From Bigelowiella natans CCMP2755 (lineage: Eukaryota > Cercozoa > Chlorarachniophyceae), in the NCBI GenBank assembly GCA_000320545.1, contig ADNK01002557.1:1-53300 (forward strand): a stretch of DNA of 53,300 bases, read 5' to 3'. Each line of letters opens with the position of its first letter. The first letter of the stretch is position 1. The notes beneath the pieces are model-generated. The model was not told the DNA's origin. It saw only the letters and a program-made list of their open reading frames with translations, and searched no databases. A program made the position numbers and the translations under genes. Below are positions 37,822-48,954 of the stretch, piece after piece.

Positions 37822-39270
37822 ATTAAAAATATAGGCAATACATACAATAAATTCTCCATATTCTAATAGTTGGAGAAATAAATCTAGTATTTCAGTGAGG
37901 GAGAAACGAGTAATGCATGAGCTACATGTATGATCTCGAGTTTATTACAACATATATCAGCTCGATTTACATATTTATTTCATGGTTATAGAATTATGCA
38001 TGGCAGCACCCTATTGTTGGGCCCGAGCAGATGAGCATGTCATCATGCATGCAATTCTATCGTGATACCATGCACATAGTAGTAGGTGTGCGTTAATATG
38101 TGATTGTGGTGCAGTGGGCTGACGAGTAGTGTGGTACGCAAAGCAAGCGCTTTTGCTAGTTTGTCTGTTCTAACAATGTAATCACACGCACGTCGTCACA
38201 TTCATGAGAAATCGAATGAGAAAATGCCATTTACATCAAGCGCACGCACTGCTTGTCACCACCAACCATCGCACGTCATGATCGACGACGTCGCAGCACG
38301 CATGTGCATCACAGCATTTGTAAGATGAGGTAGTTGTGAAAGTGCCGTGGTTTCACACGGACATGTCTAGATCTACACCGAAATGTGCACGTGCACTACA
38401 CGTTTTTCTAGCTTTGCCGCTCTAGCGTCGTGCCCCATCGTAGCATCAACAATTAACCAGATCAAATACATGATGAGCAAAAGCTTTGACCTTTGCAAAA
38501 TGTTCATTACATTGCCATCTAGCTGTCATCATTGCAAATGTTTTTCATCTAGACGTAGCTAGCCATGATGTAGCTTAGCTGTGAGCGACTAATGTCTTTA
38601 CAGTTGACACTATGGCATTGCATGTACGCAATTGCACGCTATACACGACGCTTCATGTGCGTCTTCTACGTATGTGCATGCTCTAGATGCTGCATCAAGC
38701 AATGTTGTGGCACATGGGACGCAACAACAGACACAATTCATGCAACATGCATGGCATCCAGCACAAATTTAAATTATGAATGATAAATCCATATCTTGTT
38801 ACATCGCTTGTCCAGTATCGTTGTCATCACAAGCACTCATCATTCTCACCGTTATCATCATTATCATTGCCATCTCATCTTAATCATTCCTCTTATTCCT
38901 TGTTCCAAGGTGTATTAGTTTTTCTCTATTATTGTCTACTACTGCTACTGCTACTACTGCTTTGATTTACTAATCCCAACAGGCTACTGAATTCAATCAC
39001 CTCTTTCTCGTACAATACTGCATCCTTCTCCCGTCGTTAAATCATATCTTGTTCAATCCTCCTTCTCCTCTGATATTATGCGACTAGAGTGATGGTTCTT
39101 CATCATTTCCACCATCGAGGACAGGAGAGGCGCAGCTGCTGTCGCGACCGCTCTCTCCTCCACTAGAAGGAAACGGATGTGATGAAACTGGTGATAATCA
39201 AGGAAAAAACGAGAAAATGATGATGATGATGATGATGACACACAAGAAGGCCATTTAACACTTAGGGATA
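37822..39270. other. Intergenic region between convergent genes
   Basis: At 37980-38770 the sequence is microsatellite-poor and rich in GCATG, CTAG and CG words. Beyond 38780 pyrimidine-rich and CTACTG repeats return. Minus-strand frames at about 39053-39241 read plausibly (VEERAVATAAAPLLSS) but I found no consistent splice connection. No RNA gene seen. Confidence 0.5.
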
Positions 39271-39852
39271 TCAGGGAACACGAGGAAGAGGTTTTATGAT
39301 TGTGTCGTCACTTTTTCCTTTTTTCCTATGAGATTTACCCTTTGGATCTTTGAATTGATTCATGTATATATGTGATATACATCATACAACAGGAGAGATA
39401 GAAGTGTGTATAAAACGAAGGTATAGGACATAGATATCATGCCGTAACTCGAAATAACATTAATAGCACTCCCAACGAACATTTCTATTTGGTCTACTAC
39501 TATTCTCATATTAATTGACATTATTTATTTTTACATGAAAGGTGTCTTCTTATTTTCTTCAAAATATGTTCCTTTCTTCGATTTACATCCACCCACTCAC
39601 TCCATCACACACCGTTGCAAGTCATCATCATTCTTGGCTGTGTTAACTTGTTGCTCCATAGCTTTTCTAGTGAATAATCTTTAAAATTAGCCGCTGCTGC
39701 GGTGTTCTGTCGCTTGAGCTCAAAATGATTTACTCGTTTCGAGCAGGAAGGACTACACGATGATTTTGTAATAATCGCTGTCGTAGTCTTTTTGTTACAA
39801 AGCTTTACACGTATGGGGGGGGGGCTGCTTGTGGCTGTGATGATGATGATGG

Positions 39853-39887
<35 letters not shown>

Positions 39888-40194
39888 GTGATGATGGTGA
39901 TGATGATGATGATGATGATGACAGCGAATTGAAATGACAACGACGAGGATGATGACGGCAATAGATAACAACAGACAACAAGAAGAATAACAACAACACC
40001 AAGAAGAAGAAGAAGAACAAGAAGAGGAAGAGAAAGAAAAGGGAAAAGCAGCTTGTGGTAAGAAGTTAGCAGTAGATGATGATGATCGTATCATTAAAGT
40101 TAGCAGTAGATGATGGTAATGATATCAGTTGTATTTGGTATTGTGATTGTCATACCGACAGTAGAATGAATAACATGAATGAATGAATAGCATC

Positions 40195-40247
<53 letters not shown>

Positions 40248-40350
40248 TGAAAGTGCTGGTGAGCATGGGAGTGCATTCATGAAAGAAGAACCTGCTCCTT
40301 GATCTACTGATTTATTTACATTTCTTAGCCACTTCACCTTTTCATATTGA
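39271..40350 (-). CDS. Unrecognised gene, C-terminal exons resolved only
   Basis: The 3' exons join in phase: 39734-39777, 39601-39678 and 39271-39325. They encode a peptide with RLLQNHRVVLPARNE, LFTRKAMEQQVNTAKND, DLQRCVME and a basic C-terminus KKGKSDDTIIKPLPRVP before a TGA. A 9-nt candidate microexon (39339-39347) fits the same phase and could be included optionally. Further 5', a coding-like segment at about 40242-40350 (WLRNVNKSVDQGAG) with a GTGAGA donor probably belongs to this gene, but the exons between it and 39777 lie in dense GAT/CTT repeats and could not be placed. No domain or membrane segment is recognised. Confidence 0.4.
39838..39920. repeat. (ATG)n microsatellite
   Basis: GATGATG units with a few GGTGATG interruptions lie within the unresolved part of the minus-strand gene. 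The homopolymers read in three frames there (His, Ser, Ile) are not evidence of coding. Confidence 0.9.
40191..40244. repeat. (TC)n microsatellite starting at a splice donor
   Basis: On the minus strand a GTGAGAGAGA donor-like sequence runs straight into this GA repeat. Confidence 0.85.
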
Positions 40351-40957
40351 AGGGACAGTCGGCAGCTCTTGCAGGAAGGTAGAGGAACATAATGGGAGGA
40401 GGAGGGGGGGGGAGGGGGAGATAAAGAAGCAGAGAAAATGCAAATATATCAAGAACAAAATGTTTGTTAAGTATAACACTATATAGCATTGACTCGTAGC
40501 AGCACCGGGCGTGTTATAGAGCTATGTGAGGAAATCATGATGGTAAGAAAAATTGGTAACCACAACACATGCGGACAGAAGGAGAATTAAAGTTGCCATC
40601 ACATTTATACTACTAGCTTGTCCATTATATTGTCATAAGTAAAAACATATTTCACTACTATTTATTAGCTGCTGTATAGTAGTAGCAGAAGGAGCAGTAG
40701 GAAATATATAACAAATACTTTACTTTTATTTTCATCATCATCATCATCACTATTATTACGATTAATCTCTATCTTACTACTACCTTAACTCTACAAACAA
40801 TTCCATTATACAGCCACTCACTGAAGGAATCAAGTATAGTAAGTAACACAATTAGTAATACATGTGAACAAGAAGTAGTTATAGCCGCAATAAGCTTTTT
40901 CTCGCAACAAATAATAACATGGTAGCGATCATCTGGATTATATCAAATTTCATATTA

Positions 40958-42070
40958 TTATCCTATTTCTCTCTTGTTCTTTTTCCTTTTTGCTGCGACT
41001 ATCTTCTCAATCAACCCCTCTCCTACGGCCTTAACGTCTCCAAATGACTCAACTGTCCTATTTGTATCTCCTTTCCCTGATTTTACGTCTACTGCTGCTG
41101 CTTACTTTGTGTCACCAAGATGCATGATACTTATGGATGATAGCACCGATATTATGATCTCAGGAATGTAGCATTCACGTAGTTCCTGATGGGAGAGAGG
41201 AGAGACGCTTATCACAAGAGAATGATTAATATAAAATGAATAAAAAAATGAGAAAGGATATCCATGATATCCTTGACACTACCTCTTGTGACGCAGCAAC
41301 GATGGCGACAAGAAATAATGAAGCATATACTAGATTTCGAATCCGTGCAAACGAATCTTTGATGAACATAGTTGGGGGATAATAGCGCTCACATGGCAAT
41401 GTGAACGCCATGACTATCCAAGATTGTATATCTAAACGATGACCACAAATTGCTCTGGCAATGAGGCCGTAAAGAATAAACAGCCAAATAGACGACACTG
41501 AAGGACGACTTATAGAAGAAGAAGAAGAAGAAGAAGAAGAAGAAGAGGAGCTAGTTCTTATCTCTAACAGCCCTGCCCATAGACCCACCAGCACGATAAG
41601 CTTATTAAGCCTGTTATTATTATTATTATTTAATGGATGGAGATCATATCGTCATTCATCATCTTCTTCATCATCATCATCATAGGAAGAAAGCTCGCAA
41701 CAACACAATATTGAGGAACTTAGTGATAATCCGTGAGATTTGGTAGAAGAAGAAGAAGAAGTAGTAGTAGTAGTAGTTGTAGCAGTAGTAGCATAGATCA
41801 GCTGATGAGTTGTCACCACCACCACTACTACAATATAAAAATATATACATACATACATACATACATACATAAATACACACTACCGTATATAAATACATAC
41901 ATACATACATACATACATACTACTTTGTTATTCTGATACCATATAAAAATACATACATACATACTACATACACACTACCTTGTTATTCTGATATCATTCA
42001 GAGTCGGTAACGAGAAGAAGACCCCCGGTAACATCGCTGTTTTCCCGCTTGTTTTCCTACACCAACACAT
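40958..42070 (-). CDS. Integral membrane protein, DUF4395-like
   Basis: Four minus-strand exons (41979-42070, 41283-41610, 41106-41185, 40958-41057) give 199 residues. After a short leader, GVFFSLPTLNDIRITRRLN precedes a first hydrophobic helix (LIVLVGLWAGLL). A translated microsatellite adds about 13 Ser. Then IWLFILYGLIARAICGHRLD and a helix LVYASLFLVAIVAASQE follow, with a Lys-rich tail. The pattern FSxP..N..R.N, a helix, YG.xARaicG.RL and a final helix resembles DUF4395, a four-helix family of unknown function found in bacteria and plastid-bearing eukaryotes. The third intron (41058-41105) is only 48 nt. The start is the ATG at 42070; the frame stays open further upstream. It lies about 215 bp downstream of the RGS gene on the same strand. 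The family call is tentative; the gene model is good. Confidence 0.6.
41846..41957. repeat. (ATAC)n tetranucleotide repeats
   Basis: Three CATACATA runs separated by short unique segments (AAATACACACTACCGTATAT-like) lie in the first intron of the DUF4395-like gene. The unique spacers resemble each other, so the block is itself partly duplicated. Confidence 0.85.
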
Positions 42071-42285
42071 ACTTGATCGAGAATCGGTAAAATCTCTATA
42101 TGTTGATTTCTGAATGAACCTTAAAGTGGGGGAGAGGAAAGAACAAAAGAGTAGGGCAAAGAAGATTCGATGGATAAGACACTCGAGTTGAGAATATGAA
42201 CGACGTGGATATTGTTTCAAATACTATTTTTATTGTCAGCTCGATATCTACAAATCGGTCATGCCTCTCCTTTTATTATACATTA

Positions 42286-43535
42286 TTACATCGAAAATAT
42301 TCCCGTCTTTGTTGCTTTATAGGCAGCGGAGATAGCTGGATCTAGTTCTGTTCCCAGAATGGTGTCATTCTTCTTTCCATCCTCAAAGTTCTTAATTGAA
42401 TTCAATCGTGCTTTTCGATCGATATTAATTTCCTCTACTGCCCCTGGCCTCACATATTTGTCAAGTATACGCTCTAATACGCTGCAAAAAAGCTGCTTAG
42501 ATTTGGGAGGGCATTCCTTAAACCTCTGCATCAGTAATAGAAAGGCGAGGAGGTCCTGAAAAGAGAAGGATAGAGTGGAAGAGGGAGAGAGTAATAAACC
42601 CGATGGCCGATATAAATGTATTGTTATTTTTCTATAATTACTGCTCCCACATCTCATAATGATACTCATCCTCTAACAAAAGCGCTCTTGATCTCACATA
42701 TCTAATTTCTTATGGAAAAGAAGAATAGTAGTGAAAAATGTATTGGACGGAAATGAGAGGTTATTGGAATTGGTCTACCTCGTTACACGTCTTCTCACAA
42801 ATGATAGCAAAAGACGTGATGTCTAGAGGATATGGGTATTCACCCCTTAATACTTCCAAAAGAGAGACGTTTCGTGCATAACATTTTTCTGGTTCAAACA
42901 ACTCCCCTTTGTATAGTCGAGTTCCTTCTTCATTCCACATATAATAGTGATTTTTCAGTAGCTTCTCCCAGTAATACGACGTCGACTCCTCTTCTCTGAG
43001 CATCCATGCTGCCATCGAATCCGGGATGCTGTTGGAGATCAATGACAATGCACAAATAGCAATCCTGAATGCTGTTGGAGATCAATAACAATGCATAAAT
43101 ATCAATCCACAACAATTTGAATCCTACAACAAAGAAAAAGGTAAATATATGAGCAGATCCCACTGTTAATAGCATCAGCAAGTGAATTACAAAACGACAT
43201 AATGTTGACTGTTTACCTGGGAAGAGGCAGAAGCCTACTACACTCCTTGGCTAAGTTGATAGAGTAGTAGTAGAAGAAGTATTAGTTGTAGCAGCAGCCA
43301 AGTCTCCACCAAAGGAGAGTTCTTATGAATCTCGAAGACTAGGAGGAGCACCACCACCACCACCAGATCTGCTAGCGTCCTCCACTAGCAGCAGGGCAGG
43401 GAATAATAGGTAGCAGGTGTCGTAATTACTGTATCGATGGGAGCGAGGTGCAGAGGGAGGAGGAGGGACCGAGGACGTCTTTGTGCTCGTATTGCTTATC
43501 TTACCGTCTATAATGACAAAAATGACCTTGTTCAT
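42286..43535 (-). CDS. RGS-domain protein (regulator of G-protein signalling)
   Basis: Minus-strand exons 43505-43535, 43217-43237, 43090-43123, 42779-43028 and 42286-42555 give 201 residues. The C-terminal two thirds match an RGS box: SLLEVLRGEYPYPLDITSF, a second helix ending CEKTCNE, LLAFLLLMQRFKECP, then the most diagnostic segment ILDKYVRPGAVEEINID. The expected final helices follow (DTILGTELDPAISAAYKA). RGS domains accelerate GTP hydrolysis on G-alpha. The N-terminus is short and hydrophobic (MNKVIFVIIDVGFCLFP), which may anchor it to membranes, or may be a truncated remnant of a longer N-terminal region. The intron 43029-43089 contains a 43-bp tandem duplication that copies the 3' splice site. 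The exon at 43090-43123 depends on a weak GTTATT donor. Confidence 0.75.
43029..43114 (-). repeat. 43-bp tandem duplication copying a 3' splice site
   Basis: On the plus strand GCTGTTGGAGATCAAT begins at 43029 and at 43072. Each copy carries, on the minus strand, ATCTCCAACAG followed by CAT. If unspliced, the 43-bp unit would shift the RGS reading frame. Confidence 0.85.
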
Positions 43536-44060
43536 TAGACTGCGACAACAAATATAAGACTACCCTTTTCTTAAAAACAAACCTCGGGACTACCGCCATC
43601 ATCTCTTTATCAAATCATCAATCTAATATTTTACGCAGAAATGAAGCGAATTTGAGTTCGGCTTGCTCATATTCGATTGTCGCAGTGAAGTATTTCACCA
43701 TCGATGTTTTCGTTTGTTGTCGTTATTGTTGCTGCTCAAAGTGTTGTGGTGATCATTATCCATCACGTCCGTTCGGCAACTAGAAAACACCAAGAACTAC
43801 CATAACGAGGAGGAGAAAGATGAAAATCGGGATAACAACATAGCTGGGAAGTCAAGGGCGCGAACAGAATAGCTAACTAACTAACTAACAACATTGGTAC
43901 AAATTGTTATATTTTAGATTATGAGAATTCAATACTTAATTAAAAATATTCGGGATAATAATCGTGATAAAAACAATAATGGCAATTTAACCGATTTTGT
44001 GGTATCGCTCCTCCGTCACTCTCTCTCTCTCTCCCCCTCTCCCTCTCCCTCTATTACAAG
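43536..44060. other. Divergent upstream region of the RGS and dioxygenase genes
   Basis: The first exon of the dioxygenase should lie here, because its first supported exon needs one base from upstream. An ATG at 43704 opens a signal-peptide-like frame (MFSFVVVIVAAQSVVV), but no well-placed donor confirms it. The region also holds copy B of the dispersed inverted repeat and a CT-rich tract before the acceptor at 44060. Confidence 0.45.
43833..43892 (-). repeat. Dispersed inverted repeat, copy B
   Basis: Exact 31-bp reverse complement (43833-43863) of 27196-27226, followed by a CTAACTAAC tract matching the TTAG tract of copy A. Confidence 0.85.
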
Positions 44061-45759
44061 TGGACAAGACGACAAGTGATTCATTCCATAAAATTATCGA
44101 TGACTCTGAAGCTTATACGAAGTTACAGAAGTTAGTAGAACTCAAACACAGGGCAACGTGAAGAAATACCCGAAGATGCCCCTCGGATTTGGTCTACTGC
44201 GCAGGGCGGCCATTACACGGAGGGCCTTCTGCCACACCGCTGGATCGAAAGAGTGCATCGATTTTACTACTATAACTTCCAGCGAAAACTCGGTGAGGTA
44301 TCATTTTTCTTTTGGAGAAGATTTTGTTCGCACTCACTCCTTCTTACGATTAGGTAGTGCTCTGGGATAGTGCCACCGTTTATCGATCGAAGATCAATCT
44401 TGATGAAAATGCAAATGCCAAACTGACTAAGGTGTACATGAAATCCTATGCGTGGAACTAAGCTTGCAACAAACGTTTAAATAGAGCTTCGTCTTCTCCA
44501 CGGCGGTATTGTTGAGATTCGTTGATTATTAGGTAGCCGTGAAGAAGTTTCATTCTCGATTCCCACGCAATGGGTCTGTACCGCGGTCGTCCGCAAACAA
44601 TGCTTTCTTCATGGAGCAAGTGAGTCATATACAAGATATAAAAGTAAAGGGATAGAGTGTGTAATGGGAAACTGGATATCCTCGCCACCACCACACGTCA
44701 CTTCCTCATCGTTATCATCATCATCACCATCATCGTCGTCGTCATCACTACCACCAACAATTAGTCGGGATACATGAGGCATACCCCCCCAGGGGATGTG
44801 GTTTGCGACATCGCATTGGCTTCGTTCCTCAAATTAAGTGAATTTCAAACACTTCTGGATTGCATAAAACCTAAAGTTTTGCAGTACTTCAATAGCGAGG
44901 GATACAACGTAATGACAAGGGTAATAGATTGGCAGGAATATCTAGGATCGAGATAAATTGCTTGCATTTTCTTGTTTGACTTAAGTTGTAAAACAAAAAG
45001 TGAGTCGCTGAGATGTAGCTTGCAGCAACAGAAGCATCTCGAGCTATTTTGAATCATTGATTATTGCAGGGATCAGATGGTGAGACGACTGTAGTATTGG
45101 TGCCCCAAATATTATGCTGGGCGAGTGTACATTACGGTGGAAGCCACCATGAGCCCCACAATCACCTGAGTAGCACTGCAGATGTCTCAGGCGTTTACTA
45201 TTCGCAGGTTTCCTCTACCTCCGTTTCCTTCATTCTTCATCTATCTTTCATATATGCGAGAACAACCAGCAAAAAAATTATTACATCCTCAAGATGGATG
45301 CTAAAATCATGTTGTGAAGAAGAATATGATGGGATTCTACACACCCGTTTTACTTTTATTGATGCATCTCTTATACCTAGTTCATAAATGGCGTGCATTG
45401 TCGATTACTATCGCTTGCTTTGCACACAAAATTTCTATTCAAACAGGTTCCAGACGATGCAGGGCAGCTCGTCTTCTTTAACAGTGATGCTTCCACGGGT
45501 GAAATCATAGAGCCAAAGGAAATGTGCGCCGTTGCACCTCAGGAAGGTAGTCAATTCGGATATGACCACAGAACATATTGGTCTCTCGTCATGAAAAAAT
45601 ATCTTCTTTCATGGATCTGAATCTTCAGTAATTATTGTAGGAGATGTTATATTGTTTCCACCCTGGCTAACTCATTCTGTTCGGACAACCAAAGGACTAG
45701 AAGATAATCCGCGAGTTTCATTTGCGTTTAACGTGCATTTCCGGCAAATGTTTCATTAA
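44061..45759 (+). CDS. 2OG-Fe(II) oxygenase (TIGR02466/PF13759-like), 5' exon missing
   Basis: Eight exons (44061-44157, 44205-44292, 44354-44431, 44533-44619, 44765-44920, 45070-45207, 45447-45546, 45641-45759) join in phase; one more exon must lie upstream. The core is typical of the putative prolyl/asparaginyl hydroxylase family: SVVLWDSATVYRSKI, then HHEPHNHLSSTADVSGVYY with the proximal iron-binding residues, GQLVFFNSD, GDVILFPPWLTHSV with the distal His, and the 2-oxoglutarate Arg in NPRVSFAFNVHF. The N-terminal 60 residues contain AYTKLQKLVELKHRAT, possibly a helical hairpin. The family hydroxylates an unknown substrate using 2-oxoglutarate, O2 and iron. The first intron is 47 nt, one of the shortest here; without it the frame would be broken. 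The fold call is secure, the substrate unknown. Confidence 0.88.
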
Positions 45760-47119
45760 GCAAATGTGTGTAGTACTCATCATACGAGATCACCAAACAG
45801 ACATACTCTTGGGGCGCGAAATTTCATCTAAGCGCATTTTTGTCGAGGATTTCTAGACATGTTGCACATTGATTCCCACAACAATCGACACGATTTGGCG
45901 CACATGGCATCAATGGCGCGTTGAAAAAACGGCTACGTACGTACTTCTATCATTGATTTGACCACAAATTTTTGATCAAGTGTTTCATGTAGGCGTTGCC
46001 ATGCGCATTGTTGACATGACTCCGAAGCACAGATCATGATTTTTGCATTGACATCTAGCTCGTCAGCAAGTCCTCTACTAGTCATAATATATTGTGTATT
46101 GCATGTCTATCATAGTCTAGTCCTAGATAGTGGAGTGTGAGATTTACGAATTGTTTCTGGGTGCTCCCTGCTAGTTGGCCTAGCTAGCTAGCTCCTCTAG
46201 TCCTTCAGACGACCCCACTGCAGATCTAGCTAGCTCCTTCCGACGACCCCACTAGATCATCACATGGTGTTGGCTTTCAGGAGGTTCTTGGTTAGATCAG
46301 ACTCGGTCTAGACAATGCGTCGTTGCAATGCCACCGCTGCTCACACCAACCCCATTGCCAATTTCTGAAAATCTTGCTGGTTTCACCAGCCAGTCCCAGA
46401 TTCTAGCAGTCCTCGCCAGGTTTGGCTCGAGCTAGCGAGGCTAGGAGGCACTGCATTGCACACTTTGCAAGTGCTAGAGTGTCTTGTGTCGTTTGAAAAT
46501 GTGGTCCATCATCAAGTTTCTTTCTTTCTTTGTTTTTGTCTTTCACACTTCTGTGGCATGATGACAAGGACTGTCGATGCACATGCAAACATCCATACAT
46601 GCCCGGAATTTCAATGCCTGTGCGCATAGACTGTGGAATTGCAGCCAGTGCGCTGTACACCTCTCCAGGTCTCGTCTTTGCGCAAAGTTTGAGTCTTTCG
46701 AACTCAGAACGCTGCATGCACGCAACACCGAGTGAGAGAAGATCAGTGCCAACTCATTCCCAAACAAACGATGAGATTGATCATCGGAAGAAAGAACGAA
46801 AGAAAAAAGTGTTTTCATTGGAGCGGTTGAAAGGATGATGGGACACACTGATGTGGTCCCCCAAAGCTCACTGGATCACAAGCATCATGTGTTGTCCGAT
46901 TGACAGTGATAAGGCTTTGTCGTATCAACAAAATCACAGGACATTTATCAGTCGAAACAGATGAATTTCTTTGCCGCAGTAGTCGGTAGTACCTAAGTAG
47001 ACGTGAAAGTAGTAGTCGACACTACTCTGTTGCTCTTGAGCCGACGGCGTTCATGGCAGAATCAGCTATGTCAGGATGGTTGTAATTGAACGATAAACAT
47101 CCTCCTGTTGATTTCTGGT
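45760..47119. other. Intergenic region
   Basis: Microsatellite-poor sequence rich in CTAG, TAGCTAGC and CG words. A short block (TCC...GACGACCCCACT) occurs twice at about 46195-46255. Overlapping open frames on both strands at 46403-46848 lack motifs and are not called. No RNA gene seen. Confidence 0.55.
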
Positions 47120-48391
47120 ATGAAAGACACTGTTAAAGAGACCTCAGGGATTCCAGAGCTACCGCCTCGCTGTGGCTTAATCACAACAGATAAAAGGACT
47201 GGATATGCAACAACGAGCTCCCATTGCTATTCAGCAAATGCAATCATGCTTTTTATTGTGGTGGTGCCGTTGTTGCTAATCCTCGGGATCAGCAGTAGAC
47301 TATATAGTATGGACAAGCACACGCAACCGTATTACTCGAAGCCCGGGGGTGCTGGGGAAGGAGAACATTTTGAGTCATTACCAAATCAATTTGGGGAGGG
47401 CATTCATCGATTCTCAGCATCTTCTCCATCATCACCGCCATCACCACCCTCTTCGTCACAGTTACCTCTTGAAAGAAGACTTATTACACTGGAGGCTTCA
47501 ATAACTGCTCTTAAACAAAGTATCGACTCGCTTTCGAAGGAGGTTCGTCTTCTAAAGTCTGAGCAACGGTGAATGCCCTTAACCGCATCTTCTCACCAGT
47601 AATTCTTCATTAGCGTTTTGATTTATGTCAAGAATAATCATAATAGCAACGTTTGTTATGTCTTCTGAATTTAGAAGTTGTATACAATACGCTGCGAAAC
47701 CCTTCGACTCTGGCGGTGAGGTTGAGAACATCCGAACCGAGCATCACAGCGACAACCACCCGCACGATCAGTTTCAAAAGGATATGGGAATAATTTGGAA
47801 TGTAGCATACATATTTCAAAAGATTGATCGCAATCTCGACGGTATCCTCGATGAAGCGGAGTTTATACATTTAATAAGCAGACGGGCAGATCTACGAGGG
47901 AGGTAGTGCAAGTTCATAATTTAATGGTGTAATGCATGTGTGTGGAAATATTGATAGAGGCTGTGATAGAATTTTGATCATTAATAATTGTCATCACTTT
48001 GATGCATATGTGTTTTACGTACTCGAGGTCTTCTTCGTCCACACACCCTGAAGCATCAAGAAATGCTATGGAATTTGGGTCAGAACTACTGGATTTTGTT
48101 GATCTGGATGGCGATAAGATTGTTCAGCTTTGTGAGTGGTTAAATGCTCTCCAGAAACAGGGTAATTCGCATACTCGTAGTTCAAGATTAAATTTATCTG
48201 AATAAAGTTTGATCGTTGACGACATATCTTTTGCGTTCATTTGCCTAGGAAATCCGATAAACCTGAAATCGATAGTGGAACTTGCTACTGCGTGCGAAAT
48301 TTTCATTCCACCGATTGAAGGAAAAAATCAGAGAACCAAGGAGACATCTCTGCTGGAAACTCGTTTGAAACAATGTCTGAAATTACGCTAA
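47120..48391 (+). CDS. Type II membrane protein with two EF-hand calcium-binding loops
   Basis: Four exons (47120-47568, 47675-47902, 48028-48161, 48249-48391) give 317 residues. Residues 41-59 (AIMLFIVVVPLLLILGISS) are a single hydrophobic helix after a short N-terminal tail, so most of the protein is probably lumenal or extracellular. A Ser/Pro linker precedes a coiled-coil stretch (ERRLITLEASITALKQSI and on to EVRLLKSE). Two canonical 12-residue EF loops follow: DRNLDGILDEAE and DLDGDKIVQLCE, each with Asp at 1 and 3, Asp at 5, a hydrophobic residue at 8 and Glu at 12. This suggests paired EF hands that bind calcium. The ATG at 47120 is the first in-frame Met with coding-like sequence after it. 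I recognise no named family for the combination. It lies 560 bp from the convergent HIRIP3-like gene. Confidence 0.82.
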
Positions 48392-48954
48392 AACGCGCTC
48401 GACATGCGATGCCTTACGTTCCAGCTGACAATGCACTACTAAGACAAGCAATACAGCTAGACAGGTCATCTATACTAGTATAGGCGAATGTATCGATCAT
48501 GCTGCGGCGTAATAACAATGTGCCAACACTCTAGCACTCACAGTTTGATGCGTGCATCCATTGGAGACACATGATACGGAGCTATATTAGCTCGCACTAG
48601 CGCATGTGGGGACAGCGTTGCACCGATCACGCGCGCATTTCTAGTTTCATTAGGGTTGTGCGTAATGCGCATGCAGCCGCCGCACAGCCCCGTCATCACT
48701 ATATCACTTTGTGCACTTTATATTCCATGTTTAATGACGTGCGAGCGGCACGCGCATAGCTGCTAATGCATCGCAGTTCATCGAGCTAGCGCTGCAATCA
48801 TGACAGCATTCATCATGCATCGCGCTGTCTTCCCTCAACCACATGGAACTTAAGTCGAACACAACTCCGAAGATGATTTAAGTCAATAATGTACTTTGCG
48901 TGTGCAAATGTGGTAAACATCCAAGGGACAGAACTACAGTGTTGTCACAACATG
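48392..48954. other. Intergenic region between convergent genes
   Basis: Microsatellite-free sequence rich in CTAG, TGCG and GCGCGC words (for example 48620-48680). No gene, RNA or terminator-like hairpin is evident. Confidence 0.55.

Noticed and set aside
39795-40094. Minus-strand frames with long His, Ser or Ile runs
   Set aside because: All three frames of the same GAT repeat stay open, so openness carries no coding information.
46403-46848. Frames of about 100 codons on both strands
   Set aside because: They overlap each other, lack motifs and splice sites, and lie in intergenic-type sequence.
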